NCBI GenBank assembly: GCA_001829315.1
Contig: MIAY01000001.1
Location: 62,001-126,000 of the forward strand
Origin: Spirochaetes bacterium GWE1_32_154
GTDB taxonomy: Bacteria > Spirochaetota > GWE2-31-10
Length of the DNA: 64,000 nt
Direction: 5' to 3'
The position numbers and the translations under genes were made by a program. The number at the start of each line of letters is the position of its first letter. Positions within the stretch are counted from its first letter, which is position 1. The notes under the pieces are model-generated. The model worked only from the letters and a program-made list of their open reading frames with translations, was not told where the DNA came from and did not search any database. Below are positions 26,160 to 34,870 of the stretch, piece by piece.

Positions 26160-28187
26160 TTATTGAGCGATAACAATACTTTTAAGTTTTAAATACCCTT
26201 CATTACTTCTCTTTATCCTGATACCATGCAAACCTTTTGTAAGCTGAACAGAATATACCGGAGAGGTTGTACCTGTCATACTTTCATGGGCAATTACTTT
26301 TCCATCTACCATTATCTCTATCAAAGCATCTTTCGTTTCAGTATAGGTTAGATTGATGTTAAATTTCCCGTCAGTTGAAGTTCTGAAAAGGTATCCTTTA
26401 TATCGATGCCATGGAGTTGTTAACTCAACATCTCCGCTTGTTTCAGCATGCGCCGGCGCTGGTGCTGCCCACGGAGTTTCACTCACGCTGAAGTCTGCTG
26501 CCTCTATCGTACACGGGGCAACTTTTCCGGCTGTAACTGCAGCTTTAGGATTTGATAAAATCGTGTTTAACGCACCATACTTTGGTGTATCAAGATCAAA
26601 TGCACTTTGCGTAAAACCAAGTGCAGTACCATCTTCTTCGCCGCCGGTACTTACATAATACATAAAAACATCATTGTCATATTTATCCCAGAGTGCATGA
26701 TAACGCAACATTGCTTCATTTATACGGGGAAGCAGGTAATCGGATTTGTTCGTCCATACTCCACCTTCATACGCACAACGCTTAAGCCCATACATTTTTG
26801 CAATAGCAGCTTCTGATTCTTCATACATTTCAAACTTATCGATTTGTTTAACCATAACCGGATCTGCAACACTACTATCAAGAGCTACAAGTTTATCCGG
26901 GTCGTCCTCGGTATAATGTGATGCTCCGCTACCGTAAAAAAAGTAGTTTACCGGGTGCGGTGTAGGTACATAATTACCACCACTATTGTTGTAGTATTCA
27001 TTAAGAAAATCAAGACCAATAACAAGTTGAAGATTGTAGGATAACTGACCGCTGGCTATCGGCCGTACACGTGTCATCATGGCAGCATCTCCCCACACTT
27101 CACGCCATATAAGACTCATTTCTGCTGCCCTTTTAATGTAGTAACGGCATTTTAATATATTTTCATCTGTTTTCTGACCGTCAAAAGCAATTGAACTGCC
27201 GATAGCCGCTTCTTCAATACCTTTTTTAACAAGATATGCACTACAAATCCCTGATAAATCCCAGGTAGCTTCATTAGAGTATTCCCAGTATATTTTACCT
27301 TCAGGTACTGTATAGGTGTTTTTTATAAGGGTTGCCAGTTGGCGAATGTAGTCATCATTAGCGCCGATGGGCATATTAATCCACATATCAGTTTTTGTTT
27401 CATTACTGAAACGCACGGCCTCTTCCCAGGGCATTCCTGTACCGGCAAAACCAATAGTAGTACCATTAATCACAGCACGGTTATTTCTCTGATAAGAACT
27501 GTAATCGGGCTGAACACGATCAGACCATTCAATCTGCCAGGCACCATTCCACCCGTCTACAGTCCACATATATCTGATAACACTGAAAGGCTCAACCATT
27601 TTTTTTACCTGATCGGTGAATGTTGTTGATAAACTATAAGAATTTGTTGAACCCGGTGTTACAGGACGCATTAGTTTTACGTTGCGAACACCACCGTCGG
27701 TTTTTCTGAAGCCTAATAGAAGACCGTTATTACCAGTGGATGGGTATTCAATATCAGCTGAAAAATGTCCTGATTCAAAAGTAAAGTTGTTTATTACTGC
27801 ATCAGCACCGCCATATCCGGTATATATTTCCGGTTTTGCTTTTGAATCCCCTTCCAGATGATACGTACCATTCATTTCAAATATTCCGTGCCACACAATA
27901 CACTCGGCATCTGTTGTCGGCCAACCCATTGTATCAATCGCGACATCTGCTCCATTGCCATTACTGTCAATTGCTGTCCATTTTCTTGACATTTTCATAA
28001 CATCGGCGAATAGCCTGTCTTCAGCATAATCAGTCTGAGCAGCAAATAAGTTGATACCGATGGAATGATCATATTTATTACTGTTAAACTTAGTTATTGT
28101 GCCGTTTTCATCATTTTTTACTATCGGAGAAATGCATGAAATTATCAGAATACTTGTTAGTGCAATTAGAAAAATACATTTTTTCAT
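26160..28187 (-). CDS. Large lipoprotein, putative glycoside hydrolase with carbohydrate-binding domain
   Basis: About 675 residues from the ATG at 28187 (MKKCIFLIALTSILIISC, lipobox Cys18). An upstream in-frame ATG at 28235 would place 16 charged or polar residues before the signal peptide and is unlikely. The centre suggests an alpha/beta barrel: KIYWEYSNEATWDLSG has a possible acid/base Glu and CAYEGGVWTNKSDY a possible nucleophile Glu, as in clan GH-A enzymes. The last 110 residues (YLFRTSTDGKFNINLTY to LKLKSIVIAQ) look like a CBM6-type beta-sandwich. I cannot assign a GH family. It probably degrades polysaccharide at the cell surface. Confidence 0.6.
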   Translation of the reverse strand: MKKCIFLIALTSILIISCISPIVKNDENGTITKFNSNKYDHSIGINLFAAQTDYAEDRLFADVMKMSRKWTAIDSNGNGADVAIDTMGWPTTDAECIVWHGIFEMNGTYHLEGDSKAKPEIYTGYGGADAVINNFTFESGHFSADIEYPSTGNNGLLLGFRKTDGGVRNVKLMRPVTPGSTNSYSLSTTFTDQVKKMVEPFSVIRYMWTVDGWNGAWQIEWSDRVQPDYSSYQRNNRAVINGTTIGFAGTGMPWEEAVRFSNETKTDMWINMPIGANDDYIRQLATLIKNTYTVPEGKIYWEYSNEATWDLSGICSAYLVKKGIEEAAIGSSIAFDGQKTDENILKCRYYIKRAAEMSLIWREVWGDAAMMTRVRPIASGQLSYNLQLVIGLDFLNEYYNNSGGNYVPTPHPVNYFFYGSGASHYTEDDPDKLVALDSSVADPVMVKQIDKFEMYEESEAAIAKMYGLKRCAYEGGVWTNKSDYLLPRINEAMLRYHALWDKYDNDVFMYYVSTGGEEDGTALGFTQSAFDLDTPKYGALNTILSNPKAAVTAGKVAPCTIEAADFSVSETPWAAPAPAHAETSGDVELTTPWHRYKGYLFRTSTDGKFNINLTYTETKDALIEIMVDGKVIAHESMTGTTSPVYSVQLTKGLHGIRIKRSNEGYLKLKSIVIAQ

Positions 28188-28279
28188 AGTTATTCCTTTT
28201 ATTATAGAAGCTCTATATTGTGATAAATAATACATTATTAGTCTTCAAAAATCAATTCTTTGATAAAACATTTAAAATA

Positions 28280-28329
28280 GAGGCACTTGCAAAAATTCGA
28301 AATAAAAATAATAATTTTGCAAGTGGCTC
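28280..28329 (+). repeat. Dispersed hairpin repeat, solo copy
   Basis: GAGGCACTTGCAAAAATTCG and TAATTTTGCAAGTGGCTC form one nearly perfect stem with one mismatch and one bulge. The CACTTG/CAAGTG part differs from the other copies yet still pairs. It lies between divergent genes, 110 bases from one and 186 from the other, where a terminator would have no obvious gene to serve. No other gene is visible in 28188-28514. Confidence 0.7.
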
Positions 28330-28514
28330 AATAAACATTGATTTATATATATAGAAAAATCATCATTAAAATGTATCACTACATTTTGCTTGTCTTCTGC
28401 TTACTAAATAAAATTCTTTTCAAAACTTTTTATTTTTACATTTTAAAAATATATAATTATCTTGATATCTCACCTGTTAAAATGTATAAATCTATACTTA
28501 TACGGAGCTATACA

Positions 28515-30389
28515 TTGATAACCATACACAATGAATCTATCTACACAACAAAACAGGCTGCTGAATTCTTTGGTGTATCAAATGCAACAATATTAAACTG
28601 GATAAAAACAAGTCATCTTGTAGTTCATGATAAAAAAATTTTCGGCTCTGAAATACTATCACTGCATGACAAAATATCCAGTGGAGAAATACAAAAACTA
28701 AAAAAACGGGCTAATAAATCAGGAAACAAACGGACTTTCTCCCCGGATGAATATATACACGAAAAAAAACATACAAAAAGTTTTAAACAGATATTAACCG
28801 GAATCGAAAAAAATACACAGAATGTAGAGTTGACCATTAAATTTCTTCTTATAAACTATTTGGAAAAAAACGGTTTGCTGGTAATAAACGAAGGTTCATA
28901 TTCAACGAACAAAAAATCTATTATTGATGAAATTGCTTCATGGAACATAGATATTTCTGATGTAAACCATCACTATTTATTAGATATAACACTCCCCGAC
29001 CACCACGATCCTGTTGGTTTTATATATCAATCATTATTCTCAGAAGGCAGCAAATCAAAACAAGGTTCATATTACACACCGCTTGCCATAGTTCAGAATA
29101 TGATAAAAGACAGTTTGCATTCGACTGATAAAGCATTAGACCCCTGCTGTGGAACCGGTCAGTTTCTTCTTGCATTTGCTGATACAATTACAGACCCTGA
29201 AAATATTTATGGTTACGATATCGACCCGGTTGCTGTACTCATTGCACGAATTAATATCATAGTACGATTTAAAGAACACGATTTTTCACCACATATTTTC
29301 TGTATTAACTCACTGTGTGATTTAAATTCCGGCACATTTGACTTTATCGCAACTAATCCACCCTGGGGCAGTCATTTCACTAAAAATGAATGTAAAAAAC
29401 TAAAAAGTCATTATCCGATGATATTATCAGGTGAATCTTTTTCATATTTTCTTGTGTTATGTTTGTCTTTATTAAAAGAGAATGGTTTCGTATCACTTAT
29501 CTTACCTGAATCATTTTTACATGTAAAAACTCACAAAGATATACGTGACTTCATTATTGACGATTATTCAATACATCAAATTCACGATCTTGGTACAGTT
29601 TTCAAAAATGTGTTTACACCCGTAATCCGGATTGATATACAAAAGAAAAAAGAAGCTGATAATTGTGTTACAGTTTTGGATGGCGAATCCCGGTTTTCAA
29701 CACGACAAAGTGACTGGAAAAACAGTGATCAAACGATTTTTTCTATACACATTACCAATGATGATAAAAAGATAATTGATTCGGTTTACAGCCTGAAACA
29801 TCTGACACTTGCACATAATGCACACTGGGCTTTGGGCATTGTTACCGGTAACAATAGAGATTTTATCAGAAAAGAACCGTTTCCCGGTAGTGAACCAATT
29901 TATACGGGAAAGGAAATTTCTCACTATTATTTAAACGACCCGGTTAATTTTATCAGGTTTACACCTGAGATTTTTCAGCAGGTTGCACCGGTTTCCCTCT
30001 ATCGATCAGCTGAAAAGATTGTATACCGGTTCATTTCAAAAGACCTGGTTTTTGCATATGATTCAAATCAGGTATTACCATTAAATAGTGCAAATTGTAT
30101 TATTCCACATTTAAATTACCCGATTAAAGTAATAGTGGGTTTATTCAATTCATCATTGTATAATTTTCTGTTTAAAAAACAATTCTCTTCTATAAAAGTT
30201 CTCAGAAATCATATTGAAACACTCCCGCTTCCTTTATTGTCCAGCGAACAATATACTGCCATTTCATCTTTAGTGAATGAGTTAATTGAAAACAAAAAAA
30301 ATGATGACGGCACGCTTGATGAGTTTATATTTGACTGTTTTGGTATTACCGAAAATAATAGAGAAATCTGCAGAAAATTAAACAGGTAA
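28515..30389 (+). CDS. HTH-domain N6-adenine DNA methyltransferase (TaqI/Eco57I-like)
   Basis: I choose the TTG at 28515: GGAG lies 7 bases upstream, and translation from the farther TTG at 28338 would add about 59 hydrophobic, Ile/Tyr-rich residues foreign to the family. The 624-residue product has an N-terminal excisionase/MerR-like HTH (YTTKQAAEFFGVSNATILNW), a helical domain, the SAM motif LDPCCGTGQFLLAF, the catalytic motif ATNPPWG, and a C-terminal TaqI-like specificity domain. No nuclease motif is seen, and no restriction gene is adjacent, so it is probably a solitary methylase. It overlaps the convergent kinase gene by 12 bases. Confidence 0.8.
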   Translation: MITIHNESIYTTKQAAEFFGVSNATILNWIKTSHLVVHDKKIFGSEILSLHDKISSGEIQKLKKRANKSGNKRTFSPDEYIHEKKHTKSFKQILTGIEKNTQNVELTIKFLLINYLEKNGLLVINEGSYSTNKKSIIDEIASWNIDISDVNHHYLLDITLPDHHDPVGFIYQSLFSEGSKSKQGSYYTPLAIVQNMIKDSLHSTDKALDPCCGTGQFLLAFADTITDPENIYGYDIDPVAVLIARINIIVRFKEHDFSPHIFCINSLCDLNSGTFDFIATNPPWGSHFTKNECKKLKSHYPMILSGESFSYFLVLCLSLLKENGFVSLILPESFLHVKTHKDIRDFIIDDYSIHQIHDLGTVFKNVFTPVIRIDIQKKKEADNCVTVLDGESRFSTRQSDWKNSDQTIFSIHITNDDKKIIDSVYSLKHLTLAHNAHWALGIVTGNNRDFIRKEPFPGSEPIYTGKEISHYYLNDPVNFIRFTPEIFQQVAPVSLYRSAEKIVYRFISKDLVFAYDSNQVLPLNSANCIIPHLNYPIKVIVGLFNSSLYNFLFKKQFSSIKVLRNHIETLPLPLLSSEQYTAISSLVNELIENKKNDDGTLDEFIFDCFGITENNREICRKLNR

Positions 30390-32381
30390 ATGCATCACTA
30401 CTTTTGTCCCTTTGCCCGGTTCACTGTGAAGCTCTATTGACCCGTTATGATTTTTATTGATTATAAAATAAGCTGTTGATAGACCCAATCCGGTTCCGGT
30501 ACCGACAGTTCTTGTTGTATAAAACGGCTCAAATGCCTTATATTTTATATTTTCTTCCATACCACAACCATTGTCTTCAATAATAATAGTTATTGAATCA
30601 TCGAGAGTTTCTGTTCTCAGTTGTATAATTTTTTTTATTTCTGTACCGGATTTAGCAAATGATTGCACTGAATTTTTAATAATATTTATAAAAACCTGTT
30701 CAATTTCATTTGAGTTTATATTTATCATTGGTAATGAATCATTAAAATCTTTAATGATTTCAATTTCACTGCTATTATATTTTTCTTTTAACTCACGATC
30801 ATTCATAACTACGTTAAGCGCATTTTGTAAAATGAGATTTATATCATCATGTTGAAATTTATAATCAGATGTTTTTGTGAAATTCAACAAATTGGCAACA
30901 ATATTTGAAGCACGAATAGCTGAAGTTCTAATTCCTTCTAAATATTTTATAATATTTCTTTCTTCAAGATATTTATTTATTATCCCAATTTCTGTTCCGC
31001 ATTCTTGTGCGGTTTGTATATTAGCTTCATTATCAGGTGATAACCTTCGTAATGTATTTTGCGCACCCTGAAGTATTGCTCCAAGCGGATTATTAATTTC
31101 ATGAGCCATACCGGATGCAAGATTACCAACAGTCTGCATCTTCTCAGATTGTATAATAATTTGCTGCATTCTAATATTTTGAGTCATATCGGTAAAAAAC
31201 CAGATTCTGCCAAGGTGACGTTTATTTTTATCAATTAATGGTGCACTATATCTGTGAAAAACCCGGCCATCAGAGAATGTAAATTCATCATTACTAATTT
31301 CATCTTTATTTGAATATAAATAATTAACCTTATTAACAAATTCACCCGGATTTCTTAACTGACTTAATCCAAAGTTAAGAATTATTGCATCATCTTTAGT
31401 ATTCCATAACTCTTCCGGAATATTCCAGATTTCATAGAATTTTTTGTTTGCTATGAGAATTTCCTGTTCATTACTCACTGCAAGAATTCCGCTATTTGCT
31501 GATTCTAACTGTGTTTCTAAAACAGCAGATTTTGTAATCAATTGTGATTGTGTTAGTAGAAGTGTTTCCATATAATTTGACAGAAAATAACCAATAAAAC
31601 TGGCGGAAGAAATAAAAACAAGTAACGCTATAATCTGATGGGGTTTATGTATAATAAATAAACCTGCCGGGAAGTTAAAATCAATTAGTATGCAATTTAA
31701 AATGATATACACATACCATATAACTAAACCACCAGAAATTGATGCCAGTACAATTCTACCATTATACTTTGATTCTTTCCCCGGTTTCAAACCAAAAATT
31801 TTCTTCACACCATTCATTTTAAAAAGAGTAACTGCAAAGATGAGTGCTAAGAACATAGTAATAACACTTTTCAAAATAATACGATTAAGAATATCAACTG
31901 GAATGCTTAATTGAACTTCTTTAAACCAGATTGGCGGGGGGTTAAATGAAAATGCAACCGGAAAAAGTAATCGTGTAAAAACCGCATAAAATAATGCAAA
32001 ATAAAAATATGCTACAAGCGGATTATTCCAAAATGATTGTTTCTTTGCACGAATCTGAGCCATAAAGCCATGAAAAACAAACCATAATGTAATATTTATG
32101 AAATTAACAATATTTGCATACCCGTTATTGGGCCACAGAAGAAAACAATGAGCAGCACCTAAACCCAAGGTTCCAGCTAATAAACCATATTTCCAGCCAT
32201 AGGCCTGGGTTATTAATAATGGAAAAAGAAAACTCCACACTATCGTTACCGAAAAATCTTCAACCATATAATGAAATGAAAAATATGAGCCGGTAAAGCC
32301 CGATAAACCAAAAAGAATAGAAATAATAACTTTTTTCGACTCAGAAAATTGTGAATTTTCTGAAAAATTGTCATTTTTCAT
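30378..32381 (-). CDS. Membrane histidine kinase with PAS domain
   Basis: 667 residues: seven or eight hydrophobic segments (about 18-285), a PAS-like domain (about 295-395, ESANSGILAVSNEQEILIA), a HisKA domain with MAHEINNPLGA (phospho-His), and a HATPase with NIIKNSVQSF, EDNGCGME and GTGTGLGLS. It should autophosphorylate in response to a membrane or PAS signal; no response regulator is adjacent. The only ribosome site (AGGA) lies in the right arm of a 9-bp hairpin directly before the ATG. It lies downstream of a CYTH gene and a small unknown gene on the same strand. Confidence 0.85.
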   Translation of the reverse strand: MKNDNFSENSQFSESKKVIISILFGLSGFTGSYFSFHYMVEDFSVTIVWSFLFPLLITQAYGWKYGLLAGTLGLGAAHCFLLWPNNGYANIVNFINITLWFVFHGFMAQIRAKKQSFWNNPLVAYFYFALFYAVFTRLLFPVAFSFNPPPIWFKEVQLSIPVDILNRIILKSVITMFLALIFAVTLFKMNGVKKIFGLKPGKESKYNGRIVLASISGGLVIWYVYIILNCILIDFNFPAGLFIIHKPHQIIALLVFISSASFIGYFLSNYMETLLLTQSQLITKSAVLETQLESANSGILAVSNEQEILIANKKFYEIWNIPEELWNTKDDAIILNFGLSQLRNPGEFVNKVNYLYSNKDEISNDEFTFSDGRVFHRYSAPLIDKNKRHLGRIWFFTDMTQNIRMQQIIIQSEKMQTVGNLASGMAHEINNPLGAILQGAQNTLRRLSPDNEANIQTAQECGTEIGIINKYLEERNIIKYLEGIRTSAIRASNIVANLLNFTKTSDYKFQHDDINLILQNALNVVMNDRELKEKYNSSEIEIIKDFNDSLPMININSNEIEQVFINIIKNSVQSFAKSGTEIKKIIQLRTETLDDSITIIIEDNGCGMEENIKYKAFEPFYTTRTVGTGTGLGLSTAYFIINKNHNGSIELHSEPGKGTKVVMHLPV

Positions 32382-32384
32382 TTT

Positions 32385-32410
32385 TTATCCTGTGTTATAT
32401 AACAGGATAA
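32385..32410 (-). promoter_or_regulatory. Inverted repeat containing the kinase ribosome-binding site
   Basis: On the minus strand TTATCCTGT and ACAGGATAA (9 bp, perfect) flank an 8-base loop, ending 3 bases before the ATG. The AGGA of the right arm is the only Shine-Dalgarno candidate. In RNA the fold would hide it; in DNA the dyad could be an operator. Confidence 0.55.
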
Positions 32411-32421
32411 ATTATTTTATA

Positions 32422-33132
32422 TTAAAAATCAATAGAGTCTTTTAATTTTTTGAGTGCTTCTTTAGAATAATCTCTCGTTTTCTTAGTTCGTAGCGCAATA
32501 CTGTTTTCATTTTTTGATAACTGATTGTAACTTAATAATTCTTCTCTAATCGGATAATGAACAAACTCTTTTAATACCTCATTTAAAGTATCTGTTAACG
32601 CTTCCTGGTCATTACCTAAAACTTCTATTTCAAGATATGCATTTTTTAAATCATTAAATGTTGATAATTCAATTGAAACATCACCAGCTGTATATAAAAG
32701 AGTATCTTTGATGTTGTAATAAAAAATATAAAGTTCTTTAGATAAAAATTTCAGAATTTCTATAATAGTCTCTTTATCAAGCTCATATTCATATTCTGTA
32801 TTCTGCTCAATTCCGGCAACTAATGATTTATTTTTAACGGTAAAAACATAGGTCTCATTATTTAAAACACGAATTCTTGCATATTGATAATCAACTTCCG
32901 GTATTTTTATTTCAGCGAGGGCATTAATATGCTCTATATTTTTCTTTTGTATTTTATGGGTTTCCACCTCTAAAACCGGTGTTAATGATTCTGAAACTTC
33001 AGTCCACCAGTAACCGGCTTTTACCGATCTTGTATGTTTTCCATATTTTGTATCAAGTAATTGTTTGGTTAAATCATAATTTAATACACAATATTTTTTT
33101 TCTATTTCAAAACTCATTTCCATAAACTCCAT
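32422..33132 (-). CDS. CYTH/triphosphate-tunnel-metalloenzyme family protein
   Basis: 236 residues at most (starts at residues 1, 4 or 6 are possible; MSFEIEKKY at residue 6 matches where CYTH domains normally begin). It has the charged-strand pattern of the family: EIEKK near the start, YARIRV, TVKNKSL, EYEYEL and YLEIEVLG, which line a tunnel for triphosphate and metal. CYTH proteins include thiamine-triphosphatases, inorganic triphosphatases and class IV adenylate cyclases. The bacterial activity here is not predictable. It overlaps the preceding small gene by 19 bases or a few less, indicating coupling. Confidence 0.75.
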   Translation of the reverse strand: MEFMEMSFEIEKKYCVLNYDLTKQLLDTKYGKHTRSVKAGYWWTEVSESLTPVLEVETHKIQKKNIEHINALAEIKIPEVDYQYARIRVLNNETYVFTVKNKSLVAGIEQNTEYEYELDKETIIEILKFLSKELYIFYYNIKDTLLYTAGDVSIELSTFNDLKNAYLEIEVLGNDQEALTDTLNEVLKEFVHYPIREELLSYNQLSKNENSIALRTKKTRDYSKEALKKLKDSIDF

Positions 33133-33458
33133 TTTTTATTACGTAATTTTTTCTCTAAATTTGTATACACTTTATTAAGCATTTCTTTTCTGTTTTTTTC
33201 TTCAAGCGTTCTGTATAATAATTCTTCGGTTACTTCATCGGCGTTTAAAATAGCAAGCCTGTAATAATGATCAATTTCTTTGAAATTGATCTTTTTACTA
33301 TAACCTGACACACGATAGGCGATAAGTTTTGGATGCAGACGGTTTTCATCTTCATATAAATTACCGTTCATATCAACGATGTTGCCTATATCAAGAGGAT
33401 GTCTGATTTGTTGTGCGTCTCCTTCCGGAAAGACGATATAATAACTGTGATATTCCAT
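33114..33458 (-). CDS. Hypothetical protein, 114 residues
   Basis: A soluble, charged protein I do not recognise. It begins MEYHSYYIVFPEGDAQQIRH, with mixed beta and helix, and ends in a basic Lys/Arg/Trp tail. An in-frame LDIGNIVDMNGNLYED stretch looks like a small beta motif. It overlaps the CYTH gene and is first in an apparent three-gene run with the CYTH protein and the histidine kinase. Its role is unknown. Confidence 0.6.
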   Translation of the reverse strand: MEYHSYYIVFPEGDAQQIRHPLDIGNIVDMNGNLYEDENRLHPKLIAYRVSGYSKKINFKEIDHYYRLAILNADEVTEELLYRTLEEKNRKEMLNKVYTNLEKKLRNKKWSLWK

Positions 33459-33525
33459 AAAAGATGTATACTTTTTTGGATTTTAAATGTCAATGCAAAA
33501 CCTTGTTATGGTTACTTAATTAACT

Positions 33526-33641
33526 GAGCCTCATGCAAAAATACTCTTTTTATCTCGAATTTTTGCATGAGGCTACTTCTAACGCAATTATATTGCGTAT
33601 CGCGGAAGCAAAAATAATGTACTCATGATTTTTGCAAGAGC
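33526..33641 (-). repeat. Composite dispersed repeat, copy A
   Basis: Read on the minus strand: left box GCTCTTGCAAAAATCATGA, GCTTCCGC, inner hairpin ACGCAATATAATTGCGT (33582-33598), then a terminal hairpin with perfect 16-bp arms at 33527-33542 and 33559-33574 around a 16-base loop. The left box overlaps the 3' end of the glycosyltransferase gene, whose TGA stop is part of it. Confidence 0.85.
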
Positions 33642-34771
33642 TTTAACTCTTTGTATTTTTCAGAAAGATTGTATAATGAATAATTTTTTTCAACCCGATT
33701 TTGAGCATAATATCCCATTTTTTCTCGCAATGAGTTATTTGTCAGTAATAACGATATTTTCTCAATTACATCAGCAGGGTTATCTGAGTCAACAAGAAAC
33801 CCCGATTTCCCGTTTTCAATTGCTTCAGGAATTCCACCAACATTATTGCCGATTACCGGTAAACCGCATGCATTCGCTTCAAGAAATACAAGCCCGAAAG
33901 ATTCACTTTCACTTAACAAAATAAACAAATCACTCAATTCATATAACTCACGAAGTTCAGCCTGTGGAACTCTGCCGGTAAATAGTACCTTATCATGTAA
34001 ACCAAGAGAATCAGTAAGTAAAACAAGTTCTGATTTATAATCACCGTCTCCGGCAATAATAAGAAGAATATCAGGAAATAACTTTGTAAGTTCAGATAGT
34101 ATTGTAATAATTGTATCAGTCGATTTTTCTTTTATTAATCGTGAAGCAGTTATTAATATTTTTGTATTGGATGCTATTGATCTTTTATTTCTTAGTTCAT
34201 TTTTTTTGTTAGTATTGAAAAACTGGTTTGTATCAATACAATTATTAATAACAGTAACTTCATTTATAGAATGAGTATCGATCAAAAAAGATTTTAAACT
34301 TTCACTTACAGATATACGGTACTTCGATTTTTCATACAGTTTTGTAATATTTTTCTCTGAAAATAGTACTTTATGCAACAATCTTCTATTAAATAAAGAA
34401 AAAGCATTGGGTTTTCCATGAAAAATTGAAATATATTCGGGTAGTATTTTCTGAATCTGTGGTAATGAACACAGTAATTGTGCACTGTCAGTATTTAACA
34501 CCACCAGCTGATATGAATTATGTAATTCATCTTTAATATACAAAGGCCATCGAAACAGAAAATCAATCTTACTATATTTTTTACGAATTACTCTAATACC
34601 GAGTGACAATAAATCATTATCAAAAACACGCTCAGTTTCTGAATGATAACTTTTCGTAAGAATAGTTACAGTATGATTTAAAATTCTTAATGCTTTTGCC
34701 AAATAGAGGCAATAAATACCTGCTCCACCGGCAAAGGGTGGAAATTCAAAAGAAATAATGAGTATATTCAA
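33623..34771 (-). CDS. Glycosyltransferase family 4 (GT-B)
   Basis: 382 residues with the GT4 plan. The N-terminal Rossmann domain begins ISFEFPPFAGGAGIYCLYLAKAL (gly-rich acceptor loop), and the C-terminal half has SASRLIKEKSTD-like and VLFTGRVPQAELRELY segments. The donor site ESESFGLVFLEANACGLPV has the E-x7-E pair, followed by GGIPEAIENGKSGFLV. The start is TTG with GGAG 6 bases before it. The last codons (LLQKS-stop) are written by the dispersed repeat, so the C-terminus may have been replaced on insertion. It is divergent from the following transferase operon. Confidence 0.85.
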   Translation of the reverse strand: MNILIISFEFPPFAGGAGIYCLYLAKALRILNHTVTILTKSYHSETERVFDNDLLSLGIRVIRKKYSKIDFLFRWPLYIKDELHNSYQLVVLNTDSAQLLCSLPQIQKILPEYISIFHGKPNAFSLFNRRLLHKVLFSEKNITKLYEKSKYRISVSESLKSFLIDTHSINEVTVINNCIDTNQFFNTNKKNELRNKRSIASNTKILITASRLIKEKSTDTIITILSELTKLFPDILLIIAGDGDYKSELVLLTDSLGLHDKVLFTGRVPQAELRELYELSDLFILLSESESFGLVFLEANACGLPVIGNNVGGIPEAIENGKSGFLVDSDNPADVIEKISLLLTNNSLREKMGYYAQNRVEKNYSLYNLSEKYKELKLLQKS

Positions 34772-34870
34772 AAAAAACTCCGGTTCATAAACAACAAAAC
34801 ATTTTATTTATATAAAAAAAATTGTATAGAGTATAGTAGCATGAAAATATATTAAAAAACAGGTATTCTA

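Noticed and set aside
28338-28514. N-terminal extension of the HTH-methyltransferase from a TTG at 28338
   Set aside because: The extra residues are hydrophobic and low-complexity, no ribosome site precedes them, and a better TTG with GGAG exists at 28515.
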